Source of the DNA: an uncultured Collinsella sp. | GTDB taxonomy: Bacteria > Actinomycetota > Coriobacteriia > Coriobacteriales > Coriobacteriaceae | NCBI GenBank assembly: GCA_934647195.1 | Contig: CAKUFD010000004.1 | Location: forward strand, 1-64,000 | Reading direction: 5' to 3' | Length of the DNA stretch: 64,000 nt | Part shown: piece by piece, positions 24,105 to 32,121 of the stretch | Numbering within the stretch: the first letter of the stretch is position 1 | Layout of the letters: the number at the start of each line of letters is the position of its first letter | Translations under genes and position numbers: made by a program | The notes under the pieces: model-generated | What the model was told of the DNA's origin: nothing | Database searches by the model: none | Seen by the model: only the letters and a program-made list of their open reading frames with translations

Positions 24105-25447
24105 AGCCTGACCTTCTCGATGCCGGGAGGGATGGCGATGCCGCTTGCGTTGCTGGCCATCGTATCGGCCAGCTCGTCAAATCGCGCCTTACCATCCTCC
24201 GTGGACGTGTCGAGGACGCGCTGCTCCTCGTAGAGCCGGTGGTTCATTTCCTTTACCTCAAGACTCTCGGCTGTATGGAACTGAAGCTCGAACTCGTAAC
24301 CGTCCGGGGTCTTTACCTTGGTGTTGACGCCCCGGTAGGGCGCGGCCGCGTCGCCGAGGCTGTTCTTCACCTTGACCCAATCATACCCCAAGTCCTCCAG
24401 ATGCTCCCGGATCTCAAAGAAATCCGATGCCAGCGTGTCTGTGTCGCACTGGTAGGTGTAGCGCAACACGTCCGTGATGGCGTCCGCTGCCTCGGAAAGC
24501 CTCAAGCCCTTGTCCGCCGAATCGCTCAGAATCTTGCGTGCAAGGGAGCCCTCACCCTTGAGCCGGAAGTTCAGCCCTTCGAGGTGCCGCGTGTCGGATT
24601 CGAGCGATTGCAGGGCCTTGGTTACGTCCGTCTCCTGCCTGACCGCCTTGGCGATGGAACGCGCCGCAATCTCCGTGGCGCTCTGCTGCCGCGCAGCCTC
24701 CTTCGCCGCCTCTATCGCCTTGGCCGTGGGCGCTGCCCCCGAAAGCGCCTGCTTCGCCGCCTTACGCGCCTCCTCGGTCAAGCCCATGCCGTCGAGGTCT
24801 TGGTACGCGCCCCACCTCGCAAGCCACTCGTCGGGGTCGTACCCCTCGACCTCCATGCCGTCGAAACCGGGAATGACCTTGCAGCGGCAGTTCTCGTGGT
24901 AGTGGTTCCCCTCGCCCGCCATCTTTGCTGATTTGTAATAGAACCCATTGGAGGCGAGCATCGCGCAGAAAGTGCAGGTCTCGCCGCCCATGGGCACGCG
25001 GGCGTATCGCAGCCCGTCGCGCTTCGCGTTGATTCTCATGGTCTGGTTGGCACGGCGCTGGACCTGGTCCTTCGCCTTCTTGCCGCACGCCTCGGCGAAT
25101 CCCTCCGAGTCCCCGGCGAGCCACTTGCGCAGCTGGTAGCGCACCTCCCGCTCGACGTATCCGGACACGTCGGACGTGTCGATGAGGGCGCTTTTGACCC
25201 TTCTCCCAGCCGCCTCGGCCATGCCCTCGTAGAGTTCTGCGGCGATGCCCGATGCGCCGTCCCCGTAGGCCGACACCGCCGCGTCCACGGCCCCTATGGC
25301 GAACTCGCGCACCTGCTCCGCCGTGGCCTTGGGGAACTCGGCGAGGAAGGCCGACACGCGCCCGGATGCGTAGTCGTAGGCCGCGCCCTCCAAGGTCGCG
25401 AGGCGGCTGTCGTAGCTGCTAAGAAGCTTGCGCGTCAGCGTCGCCAT
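24101..25447 (-). CDS. MuF-type minor capsid protein with C-terminal RelA/SpoT-like synthetase domain
   Basis: The 448-residue protein combines two parts. Residues about 1-215 are a phage MuF/SPP1 gp7-like minor head protein with the Cys/His cluster CTFCAML (158-164) and NHYHENCRCKVIPG (181-194). After a helical linker, residues about 290-412 match RelA/SpoT-type pyrophosphokinases: FRLKGEGSLARKI (R295, K297, S301, K305), ITDVLRYTYQCD (D326, R329), then PYRGVNTKV and the E-x-Q motif in FELQFHT (E387, Q389). Such enzymes transfer pyrophosphate from ATP to a nucleotide. MuF proteins with toxin tails are known in temperate phages and may enter the host with DNA. The hydrolase gene downstream fits as protection. 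Synthetase activity is inferred. Confidence 0.8.
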   Translation of the reverse strand: MATLTRKLLSSYDSRLATLEGAAYDYASGRVSAFLAEFPKATAEQVREFAIGAVDAAVSAYGDGASGIAAELYEGMAEAAGRRVKSALIDTSDVSGYVEREVRYQLRKWLAGDSEGFAEACGKKAKDQVQRRANQTMRINAKRDGLRYARVPMGGETCTFCAMLASNGFYYKSAKMAGEGNHYHENCRCKVIPGFDGMEVEGYDPDEWLARWGAYQDLDGMGLTEEARKAAKQALSGAAPTAKAIEAAKEAARQQSATEIAARSIAKAVRQETDVTKALQSLESDTRHLEGLNFRLKGEGSLARKILSDSADKGLRLSEAADAITDVLRYTYQCDTDTLASDFFEIREHLEDLGYDWVKVKNSLGDAAAPYRGVNTKVKTPDGYEFELQFHTAESLEVKEMNHRLYEEQRVLDTSTEDGKARFDELADTMASNASGIAIPPGIEKVRL

Positions 25448-26837
25448 CAGAGGCCCCCATCATCTGCTCCACCATCTGCCGCGCCTCGGATCGCCGCGCG
25501 TCGCTGTTGATGCGCTGCATCTGCTCGTCGGTGTAGCCCAGCATCTCCAAGGCAACGTCCGAGGCGGCAATCTTCGGGAAAGCCTGCGCCTGCTTGAGCA
25601 TCGCGTCGCTCTGGGACACGACCGAGGGGTAGGCGGGGGACATGAAGCGCGCGTTCACGTTGTTCCCGGCGTCGCGCTCCGTGGCGAAGTCGGTGCCGTG
25701 GAGGACGGCCAAGGCCATGTATGCGACGTTTCGCAGGGCGTGCCCGTTCTCCGCGTTGAGGTTCTTCGCGTCAATCACAAGCGGCTCCAGGCTCGCGGCG
25801 ATGGCATCGCTAGAGGAGGGGTTGTCGTTCGAGACGCCGAAGAACGACACCGGCACGTCGGTAACGCTGCTCATCTGGCACGCGAGCGCCCTGAAGTACT
25901 CCGTGAGCGGTGCCATCTGCAGCTGCGAGGACTGCCAGACGGTCGGCACATCGCCGTCGGCGTCCTTCGTCACCTCGTTGATGGCGCCCATGGAGGCGCT
26001 GTACTTGTTCTGGTCGTTGGTGACGCGCTTGTCGGTACCGAGCAGCCACATCTGCGGGAGCGTGGCGGATTCCGATGCGACTTCCATGCGCGCCCGCTGC
26101 CTGATCGCATCGTCGGTGATGCTCATCACGGCGCGGGTGATGCGGGATGTGCCGAAGGGGCGCTCCAAGGTCGCGCCGTGGGCCATGGGCTCCATGAGGG
26201 CGCGGCCCATGGAGTGCTGACGGTACTCGGCAGTCCAGCCGGAGCCGCCGTTGCGAAGCACGATGATGCTGTCCTCAGTGAAGACGTTGACCACGGTGGG
26301 GATTCGGTCGTAGCCGTCGCTGGAAAGTTTTGATTCCGCCACAACAAGACCGGCCTTGATGGCCTTCTGCGCATCGTCCCAGATGGCGCTTGCGGAGGTG
26401 GCGGGATATGCGCTGATAACCGGGCCGTCCCCGCCGTCGGTGACGGTCCAGAAGCCGCAGCAGTGCTTCAGCTCGCATATGAGGTTCTTGCGGTAGAGCA
26501 GGTCGAGGCTGTTAGCCGTGTAGATGCCCCGAAGCTCCTCCGTGACCGCCTCGTCATCGCTCGTGAAGCCGTTGAGCACGCTGCGGTCGGCCAGCGCGTG
26601 GACCGCCTTGCGCGGCCAGTCGATGCGCGGGTCGATTTTCTGCGCGAGGCTTTGGGGCATGGCGATCCCCAGGTCCCGCACCCGGACGTGGCCGAGGTAG
26701 TACTTCTCCCTAAGCAAATTACGCCCGGTCTTCTGCCGCCACACCTGCATGAGCTTCACCGCCGTGTCGCGGTCCTCGTCGGCGAGGCCGTCCGCTCGTG
26801 AAATGCCCTCGACGATTTCCATCTCGATTTTCTCCAT
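25419..26837 (-). CDS. portal protein (SPP1 gp6-like)
   Basis: The 472-residue protein should form the dodecameric DNA gateway in the capsid vertex. It begins MEKIEMEIVEGISRADGLAD and has the portal landmarks LLREKYYLGHVRVRDLGIAM near residue 42, IDWPRKAVHALADRSVLNGF and, in the second half, SSVTDVPVSFFGVSNDNPSS, typical of actinobacterial siphovirus portals. It starts one base after the terminase stop (TAGATGG), with AGGAGG about 13 bases upstream, and overlaps the MuF gene by 29 bases. Confidence 0.92.
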   Translation of the reverse strand: MEKIEMEIVEGISRADGLADEDRDTAVKLMQVWRQKTGRNLLREKYYLGHVRVRDLGIAMPQSLAQKIDPRIDWPRKAVHALADRSVLNGFTSDDEAVTEELRGIYTANSLDLLYRKNLICELKHCCGFWTVTDGGDGPVISAYPATSASAIWDDAQKAIKAGLVVAESKLSSDGYDRIPTVVNVFTEDSIIVLRNGGSGWTAEYRQHSMGRALMEPMAHGATLERPFGTSRITRAVMSITDDAIRQRARMEVASESATLPQMWLLGTDKRVTNDQNKYSASMGAINEVTKDADGDVPTVWQSSQLQMAPLTEYFRALACQMSSVTDVPVSFFGVSNDNPSSSDAIAASLEPLVIDAKNLNAENGHALRNVAYMALAVLHGTDFATERDAGNNVNARFMSPAYPSVVSQSDAMLKQAQAFPKIAASDVALEMLGYTDEQMQRINSDARRSEARQMVEQMMGASDGDADAQAS

Positions 26838-28253
26838 CTAGAAGTTCGCCTCCTGTTGCCGTCTTGGTTCTCGCTTGGTCGTGCGGCCCGCGTACAGCGC
26901 ACCCGCCGCAGATTCAACCGGTATTGACATGCAGCCGTCACCATCGCCGAAGCCCCAACCGCCGTTGCCGCCGATATCGCGCTTCACGCTTCCAGTGGCG
27001 CTCGCGTCAAGTGCCGGTGACTCGATATGCGTCAACGTCCCCGCTTCAAGTTCGTCCTTGAACATCGCGGATGCGGCCTGCATGGTGGCCGGGGTGCCCG
27101 CCATGATCGCCTTGGCGGGGAAGTGCCCATCTTTGAGCCTCTGCACGAGCGTCTCCGTCTTGCCCTTGCCGTCGATGAACACGGCGGCGATCTCGTCGGC
27201 GTTGCGAATCAGCATGTCCGCTATCGGCCCGGTACTGGCGTCGGTGATGTCGTACAGCTCCACGTATGAGCCGCCGTTGCGCTCCGTCAGTGCCCACGAG
27301 ATGGCGGCCTTCTCCCCATCTGGGTCGAACTTCACGCCGAAGCTGAGCTTTCCGCCCTCCATGGGTTCCTCGCGCAGCGCCTTCGCCCAATCGTCCGGGT
27401 TCAATGCCAGCTTCGCGCCTGCGGTGGGTGCCCAGTAGCCCAGGCGCTCCCTTGCGAAGACCTCGGGCTGCATCTGGTTGCACTCGGATTCCACGGCCTT
27501 CACGCTGAGGACGGTGCCAAGGCTGGGGTTGTACTCGTACCAGCGGGCGCGGTCGTGCTTGTCACCCACTTCGGTAGCGCCCCACTCGACCCACGCCATG
27601 AGCGAATCGCCCTTGCGAATGTCGGTGCGGAGGCTCCTGAACACGGTGCCGGTGCATTTCGTGTCAGGCGGGGTGCCAAGGTAGATGGTCTGCGGGTTGT
27701 GCTTCGGCCCCGCGCTGATTGACGGCAGCAGGGCGGCCTGCTGCGAGTCGGTGAGCTCCTGCGCCTCGTCGAGGATGAGCACGTCGAACGACTTTCCGCG
27801 CCCGCCGGAGTCGGTGCGGGTGGTGAAGCGGATGAGTCCGCCGTTCTTCAGCACGATCGCCTGCTTGCCGTTGGTCTTGCGGACGTGCTTCAGCAGGTCG
27901 TGCAGTTCGTCGTTCTCCTCGTCCTCGAAGATGGCGGAGAGCTCCTGGAACATCTCGTCCGAGGTGTCCCCGTGGTGGCACGTGTATAGGATTTTCTCGC
28001 CGTTCAGCGCGCCGTAGAGGCAGCGGGCGCGCACGATGAAGCTCTTGCCGTTCTGGCGGGGGATGGAGATTCCCACCTCGGGCGCCGCGAACTTGTCGTG
28101 GCTGTCGCGGGCGAGCATCACATCCAGCAGGTGCGGTTGCCAGGGCATAGGCTCGCCGAAGTAAAGGGCGGCAAGCTCAGCGGCCATCGCGCCGTCACCG
28201 GTCAAGTCCTCCGGGATGTTCGCCTCGTATGTTGGCGTCTGGTTCGGCTCCAC
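26838..28253 (-). CDS. terminase large subunit
   Basis: This 471-residue motor packages DNA and cuts concatemers. The ATPase domain has an atypical Walker A SIPRQNGKS (63-71) and Walker B DVLILDEAQE (157-166), both usual for HK97-like and P27-associated large terminases. The nuclease half contains GVKFDPDGEKAAISWALTER and IADMLIRNADEIAAVFIDGK with acidic metal ligands. The GTG start at 28253 overlaps the TAG of the small subunit by one base. The gene is full length. Confidence 0.95.
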   Translation of the reverse strand: MEPNQTPTYEANIPEDLTGDGAMAAELAALYFGEPMPWQPHLLDVMLARDSHDKFAAPEVGISIPRQNGKSFIVRARCLYGALNGEKILYTCHHGDTSDEMFQELSAIFEDEENDELHDLLKHVRKTNGKQAIVLKNGGLIRFTTRTDSGGRGKSFDVLILDEAQELTDSQQAALLPSISAGPKHNPQTIYLGTPPDTKCTGTVFRSLRTDIRKGDSLMAWVEWGATEVGDKHDRARWYEYNPSLGTVLSVKAVESECNQMQPEVFARERLGYWAPTAGAKLALNPDDWAKALREEPMEGGKLSFGVKFDPDGEKAAISWALTERNGGSYVELYDITDASTGPIADMLIRNADEIAAVFIDGKGKTETLVQRLKDGHFPAKAIMAGTPATMQAASAMFKDELEAGTLTHIESPALDASATGSVKRDIGGNGGWGFGDGDGCMSIPVESAAGALYAGRTTKREPRRQQEANF

Positions 28254-28696
28254 TAGGCATCAGCCGCCTTGCGCTCCTTCTCGGCGCGGTCGCTGAACAT
28301 CAGCGTCAGGAACTCCGCCTTCGCGCCGTCGCGCTTTGGTCTGGACTCCGCGCCCATGCGGCTCCTGGCCGCAGGGGTCAGTCCGAGGGCGTCCGAGAGG
28401 GCGCGAATCTCGGCCGTGGCCTCCTTCAGCACCGCGAGGGCGGGGGACTTGCGCACCATGAACGGCGCCTTCCCGCTCGCGTCGGTGAAGGGCTTCAGGG
28501 CGATGGGGTCGAATATCGCCATCTTCCCGTTGTGGGTCATCTGCCGCTGGGCCTCCATGGCCACGGCGTGCCAGAAGCACAGCAGCCGCAGGGCGGGCAC
28601 GTCCTGCTCCGTGAATCGGCTGTCATCGGCCACCAGCTCGGACCATATCGCGGCCTGGGCTGCGTCCTGCGCTATGTCCTGCGGAATCTCTACCAT
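28253..28696 (-). CDS. terminase small subunit (P27-like)
   Basis: The 147-residue protein starts MVEIPQDIAQDAAQAAIWSE at 28696 with AAGGAGG upstream. Helical stretches with FTEQDVPALRLLCFWHAVAM and SPALAVLKEATAEIRALSDA, followed by GLTPAARSRMG, are the conserved pattern of P27-family small terminases, which recognise the packaging site. Its ribosome site lies in a small palindrome (CCTCCTGAAGGAGG) that could limit translation. The non-coding stretch upstream is a candidate cos site. Confidence 0.88.
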   Translation of the reverse strand: MVEIPQDIAQDAAQAAIWSELVADDSRFTEQDVPALRLLCFWHAVAMEAQRQMTHNGKMAIFDPIALKPFTDASGKAPFMVRKSPALAVLKEATAEIRALSDALGLTPAARSRMGAESRPKRDGAKAEFLTLMFSDRAEKERKAADA

Positions 28697-28921
28697 GCTT
28701 CCTCCTTCAGGAGGGATGGTAGGCGGGGCGTGAGATACCCCCCCTGTTGCTGGAAACCCTCGGGGGGATATTGGCATATCGCCGCGGGGTGCTGAGCGGC
28801 CCCTGGGGAGGGGTAACGCCCCCCCCGTCAATCCAGAAGCGCCGCCAAACGCCACAGAATCGCACCTGAGCCACGATATGCCCTTGTGCCTAGCCCCGTG
28901 CCGTGAAAGCCATTGCAAGGC
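28697..28921. other. non-coding region between HNH and terminase genes, candidate cos site
   Basis: These 225 bases have no ORF of merit and are rich in G/C runs and short palindromes (for example gatat-tggc-atatc near 28768). In HNH-containing HK97-like phages the cohesive-end site lies between the HNH nuclease and the small terminase, as here. The cut position cannot be read from sequence alone. Confidence 0.4.
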
Positions 28922-29212
28922 TTAAAACAGCCTCGTGCGCCTTATCTCGAACGCCTGCCCGTCGGTCGGCATCCTCTTGCCCTTGCGCTGGTTGCAGATG
29001 CGGTGCGAGGAGGCCGCGTTCGCGTAGTCCCACGGCGCGCCGCCCCTGGCTAACGGGACGATGTGGTCCAGCTCGAAGCTCCACGGGTCACCGCTCGGGA
29101 GGTCGTAGTCTATGGGCTGGCCGCACAGGTGGCACGGCCTGCCCTCCGCCCTCAGCCTGTTCCTCAGTTTTGTTCGCGCGTTGCCGTTGTTCGCGTACTT
29201 GGTTCCAGCCAT
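28922..29212 (-). CDS. HNH endonuclease (packaging-associated)
   Basis: The 96-residue protein starts MAGTKYANNGNARTKLRNRL after GGAAGGGG. It has the zinc-binding CHLCGQPI, the HNH core FELDHIVPLARGG and ANAASSHRICNQRKGKR, typical of the small HNH proteins beside terminase genes, which assist specific cutting during packaging. A terminator lies upstream at 29256-29281. The call is secure from the intact HNH motif. Confidence 0.92.
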   Translation of the reverse strand: MAGTKYANNGNARTKLRNRLRAEGRPCHLCGQPIDYDLPSGDPWSFELDHIVPLARGGAPWDYANAASSHRICNQRKGKRMPTDGQAFEIRRTRLF

Positions 29213-29255
29213 GTGTGCCCCTTCCTCTTGGCTGTAGGGTAGGCACGGCATGAGA

Positions 29256-29281
29256 AAGGCCCCCGGTTTCCCGAGGGCCTT
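29256..29281 (-). terminator. terminator between early and packaging genes
   Basis: A stem of aaggcccccgg with ccgagggcctt (one mismatch) ends on the minus strand in CTTTCTC. It lies 18 bases past the 40-residue ORF stop and before the HNH gene. It has few T residues and may be leaky. Confidence 0.6.
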
Positions 29282-29298
29282 GCTTCCTCATCCGGCCT

Positions 29299-29421
29299 CT
29301 AGAGCCTGACGGTGGCCTTGCCATCGCTGCGAGCAGCGCCCCCGCCAGCAGCGCCGTCGATAGACTCATCAAGCCCGCGAAGAGCTTGCGCAACCTCGCG
29401 CCGCTGCTTATCGGTAATCAT
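29299..29421 (-). CDS. 40-residue phage protein
   Basis: The product is MITDKQRREVAQALRGLDES followed by a Gly/Ala-rich tail ending KATVRL. Its ATG overlaps the stop of the upstream gene as ATGA, a sign of coupled translation. The helical N-terminus with alternating charges recalls short phage proteins in this class, but I cannot assign a function. A terminator follows. Confidence 0.5.
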   Translation of the reverse strand: MITDKQRREVAQALRGLDESIDGAAGGGAARSDGKATVRL

Positions 29422-29678
29422 CCGGCATCACCGTCTATCCATGCGTACTGCCTGAATATCTCTTCGGACGCATCGATAGTTACGGATTCAGCACTGACGG
29501 TCACGACCTCACCCGATTCGAGCAGCACGACCGCGACCGGGAACGCAACTTGTCCTGCTGGAAATCCACCGATCATAATCGATGCTCCATGCGTATATGC
29601 CTTTTGGTAGAAGCCGACAAGCAACGCCCTAGTCTTTTCTCCTGAATCATCGGAAATGAAGCAAGGTGTCATCTTCAT
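29418..29678 (-). CDS. 86-residue phage hypothetical protein
   Basis: The protein starts MKMTPCFISDDSGEKTRALL and has a beta-rich middle (ASIMIGGFPAGQVAFPVAVV, GEVVTVSAESVTIDASEEI). It overlaps the upstream gene by four bases and the downstream 40-residue ORF by four. The family is not recognised. It belongs to the string of small early genes between replication and packaging. Confidence 0.65.
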   Translation of the reverse strand: MKMTPCFISDDSGEKTRALLVGFYQKAYTHGASIMIGGFPAGQVAFPVAVVLLESGEVVTVSAESVTIDASEEIFRQYAWIDGDAG

Positions 29679-30136
29679 TCGCCCTCACCCCTCAGCCTTC
29701 GGATTCGCGCCGCGATGTCGGCAAAGACAAGGTATGAGCACTCGGGGCTATCGTCATCGTTCTTGAACAGCCCGCACCCATAGCATTGACTGCCCACTTC
29801 GACGCTCTCCCTTCGCGCATAGCAGCACTCGGCGTTGTCTCCGCCCTTGGCAGCGTTGTCCAAGTCCTCCAGCAGCTTCTCCCAGCTGTCAGGCGTGGTC
29901 GGCTTTTCGAGATATAAGTATCTTGGATAGCGTGCATCGAACCATATACTCGAATCTGCTTTGAGAGTGAATCTCCAATTCTCGTCAAAGGGGTCGAATT
30001 CGGCGCATTTAACGCGTAGTTCTTTTCCGTTCTTGTCGTACAGCACCTTGGTATCCAGCGGAATCTCCCGGCCCTCGGCGTCGCGGGGCAGGCCGACCAT
30101 CTTGCTACTCCCCATCGTCTTTTCCTCCATCGTCAT
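29675..30136 (-). CDS. 153-residue phage protein with C-terminal Cys cluster
   Basis: The protein has a beta-rich first half (GLPRDAEGREIPLDTKVLYD, NGKELRVKCAEFDPF) and a second half with CCYARRESVEVGSQCYGCGL and SPECSYL, a likely metal-binding cluster. The first ATG is at 30136; ATG 30130 or 30115 are alternatives. It overlaps both neighbours. It resembles small proteins widespread in phages of Eggerthella and Collinsella relatives. The function is unknown. Confidence 0.65.
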   Translation of the reverse strand: MTMEEKTMGSSKMVGLPRDAEGREIPLDTKVLYDKNGKELRVKCAEFDPFDENWRFTLKADSSIWFDARYPRYLYLEKPTTPDSWEKLLEDLDNAAKGGDNAECCYARRESVEVGSQCYGCGLFKNDDDSPECSYLVFADIAARIRRLRGEGE

Positions 30137-30305
30137 CGAATCCCTTCCATCTCTCGCACGTGCCGTGCGGCTCGACCCGGCGGGCGCGCATCAGATCCCT
30201 CCTGCACCAGACCAGGAGGTCGTACGCCTCGCATTCCGCGTCGGCGCGCCTCTTAGCCGTGAACATGCTCCTCGCGCACGTCCGGCATACCCTCTCGTCG
30301 GTCAT
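30105..30305 (-). CDS. 66-residue Cys-rich phage protein
   Basis: Starting MTDERVCRTCARSMFTAKRR, this protein has CRTC, ECEAYDLLVWC and HGTCERW, an arrangement suggesting one zinc site. The start overlaps the previous stop as ATGA. It is one of a series of small Cys-rich proteins in this block. The function is unknown; single-strand or protein binding is possible. Confidence 0.6.
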   Translation of the reverse strand: MTDERVCRTCARSMFTAKRRADAECEAYDLLVWCRRDLMRARRVEPHGTCERWKGFDDDGGKDDGE

Positions 30306-30415
30306 CGGGCTTCCGCCCCCTGCGCCACGGCGATGAGCGGCGGCACGGACACGACCGAGCGCATCGCCCACAGGCGAGCAGCGCTCCCGGGAGAAGCGCC
30401 GTCGCGGCTAGCCAT
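30302..30415 (-). CDS. possible 37-residue phage protein
   Basis: This short frame (MASRDGASPGSAARLWAMRS...) starts within the end of the 94-residue ORF, with GAGAGGTGCG upstream, and stops in an ATGA overlap with the next gene. It fits the coupled layout of the operon, but its composition (Ala/Ser/Arg-rich) could also be a chance frame. Confidence 0.35.
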   Translation of the reverse strand: MASRDGASPGSAARLWAMRSVVSVPPLIAVAQGAEAR

Positions 30416-30692
30416 CGCACCTCTCACACCAGTCCTCCCGCATGTCCTTGTAGTGGTCGACGATCCAGTCGCGAGCCCAGCACGCGGCCTCCCATGCCGC
30501 CAGGGGCTCGCGCGCCTCCTTCTCGTCGAAGGCCTCCTCGAACTCGAGCCCGCATATCCCGTAGTCGCAGCAGCCCTCCAGCAGGTTGTGGCAGTCCCCA
30601 CACGTCGGCACCCTGCCGAACTCCCGGTCGATGTCCTCGTCCCTGCAGCCTGGCGGGAGGTTCCGCCCGCTCGCCGGCTCATAGCTGGTCAT
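30408..30692 (-). CDS. 94-residue Cys-rich phage protein
   Basis: The protein starts MTSYEPASGRNLPPGCRDED at 30692 after GAAGGAGG. It has VPTCGDCHNLLEGCCDYGIC and a C-terminal DWCERCDG, a likely two-site metal-binding protein with a helical acidic middle (EEAFDEKEAREPLAAWEAAC). It overlaps the 68-residue zinc-ribbon gene by 14 bases. The function is unknown. Confidence 0.65.
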   Translation of the reverse strand: MTSYEPASGRNLPPGCRDEDIDREFGRVPTCGDCHNLLEGCCDYGICGLEFEEAFDEKEAREPLAAWEAACWARDWIVDHYKDMREDWCERCDG

Positions 30693-30885
30693 CGTCGAAC
30701 CTCCTTCCGCATACGGGGCAGAAGACGACATCCGCCCCCAGCATGTCGCTGAACGCCGAGTACTCGTAGACCACCCCGTGGAACCCGCACGCGGAGCACT
30801 CCACGAACCCCGGGGTGCGCCGGTACTCGCCCGTGAACGGGTCGACCTTCTTCATCACGAGGTTTCGCGCGGTGCCTTCACTCAT
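30679..30885 (-). CDS. 68-residue zinc-ribbon phage protein
   Basis: Starting MSEGTARNLVMKKVDPFTGE, the protein has two CxxC pairs, ECSACGF and FCPVCGRRF, the classic zinc-ribbon spacing of phage early proteins. It overlaps the upstream 88-residue gene by eight bases. It probably binds nucleic acid or another phage protein; the exact role is unknown. Confidence 0.7.
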   Translation of the reverse strand: MSEGTARNLVMKKVDPFTGEYRRTPGFVECSACGFHGVVYEYSAFSDMLGADVVFCPVCGRRFDDDQL

Positions 30886-31144
30886 CGTCGAGCACCCCCA
30901 TGATCCCCTCCGCGATGACCTTCGCGGTCTCCCTGGCAACCTCGGTGGCGTTCTCGGTGAGGCCCACGCGGTAGGCCCTGCGCACCATGTCCTCGCACGC
31001 GCACTGCATGGCCGTGTCGTCGCACCCGCGGGCCACACGGCGCTCCCTCAGGTAGTCGTGGGCGCGCTCCTGCGGCTTCCTCTCTTCGAACCTGAACACC
31101 GCCGCGCAATCGGCGACGACGTCGTCTATGCTCTCCACCATCAT
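30878..31144 (-). CDS. 88-residue phage hypothetical protein
   Basis: The product MMVESIDDVVADCAAVFRFE... is helical and acidic with a short Cys pair (MQCACEDMVRRAYRVGL). It overlaps the stop of the HNH gene upstream (ATGATGG; the second ATG at 31141 is an alternative start) and the zinc-ribbon gene downstream. No family is recognised. Confidence 0.6.
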   Translation of the reverse strand: MMVESIDDVVADCAAVFRFEERKPQERAHDYLRERRVARGCDDTAMQCACEDMVRRAYRVGLTENATEVARETAKVIAEGIMGVLDDE

Positions 31145-32121
31145 CCGTCCTTCCCTTTCTGCTTCCCGACGCCCCACGTCGGCCTCCTCGCGATGCACCC
31201 CGGGCACCGCCTCTGGTTCCTCTGCGTCGCGCCGAACTCGGCACCGCACACGGCGCACCGGGCGATGAACTTCACGGACCTGACTCCCCGCGCCTTCCTG
31301 CCCTTCGCCAGGCAGTCCGGGCACGTCCTGCAGTTGCGCCTCGCGTCGTTGCGGTAGCCAGCAGGCGGCGTGAACGTCCTGCCGCAGACACCGCATGTCC
31401 GCGGCAGCGAGTGCTCTGCGTCCGCGATGGCGGAGTGCAGCCTGCACCACGCCACGGCGGACTCGAGCGACTCGGCGTCGTCCCACTCCGGGCTGTCCGG
31501 GCTGTTGAGCCTCGCCACGAGGGCCTTCAGGACCGCGACGAGGTTGGCCGGGTCGTAGTTGCCGTGGTCGCCGTCGGCGAACACGATCACGTACCCTTCC
31601 GGGACCTTCCCGTGCTCGCGCTCGTAGACCAGCTCGTGCTTCATGCGCCAGTTGTCCTTGCTCATGGGCACGGTGGCCTCCTCGGCGACCTTGACGAGGA
31701 CGTAGCCCTTGCCGCTCTGGCGCTCTGCGCCTATGGGTCTGCGCTTCCTGCCGCCGCCGTGGCTCCTCGTGGCCTGCCTGCCGTTCGATGCCCGCCAGAG
31801 GTTTATCTGCGGGCGCGACAGCGGGAAGCCGAAGGCGTCGGCGAACTGCGAGGAGAGCACCGTGAGGGATTGCCCGGTGTCGTGCGCCTCCATCCACGCC
31901 TGCATCTCGGGCTCGCAGCGCCACCGGATCGGGCGCACGGCCCTGGCCGGCACCTCCCTGGGCCGCTTGCGCAGCCCGAGCTTGAAGCACTTCTGCTCCA
32001 TGGCGCGCTGCGTCGGCCTGCGACCGAACTCGCGCTCGAAGCCGTCTAGGAGCGCGCCGATGTGCTCCGTGGCGAACCTCCCGCGGAGCCACGCCTCCTC
32101 CTCTTCGGTCCAGCGCCTCAT
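31141..32121 (-). CDS. HNH homing-type endonuclease with zinc-finger C-terminus
   Basis: The 326-residue protein starts MRRWTEEEEAWLRGRFATEH at 32121, a SANT/HTH-like N-terminus for DNA binding. The HNH_3-type nuclease core lies near residues 165-220 (KHELVYEREHGKVPEGYVIV, FADGDHGNYDPANLVAV). The C-terminus has CGVCGRTFTPPAGYRNDARR, NCRTCPDC and CAVCGAEFG pairs for zinc. It overlaps both neighbours. It may be a selfish free-standing homing enzyme or act in phage DNA processing. Confidence 0.82.
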   Translation of the reverse strand: MRRWTEEEEAWLRGRFATEHIGALLDGFEREFGRRPTQRAMEQKCFKLGLRKRPREVPARAVRPIRWRCEPEMQAWMEAHDTGQSLTVLSSQFADAFGFPLSRPQINLWRASNGRQATRSHGGGRKRRPIGAERQSGKGYVLVKVAEEATVPMSKDNWRMKHELVYEREHGKVPEGYVIVFADGDHGNYDPANLVAVLKALVARLNSPDSPEWDDAESLESAVAWCRLHSAIADAEHSLPRTCGVCGRTFTPPAGYRNDARRNCRTCPDCLAKGRKARGVRSVKFIARCAVCGAEFGATQRNQRRCPGCIARRPTWGVGKQKGKDG

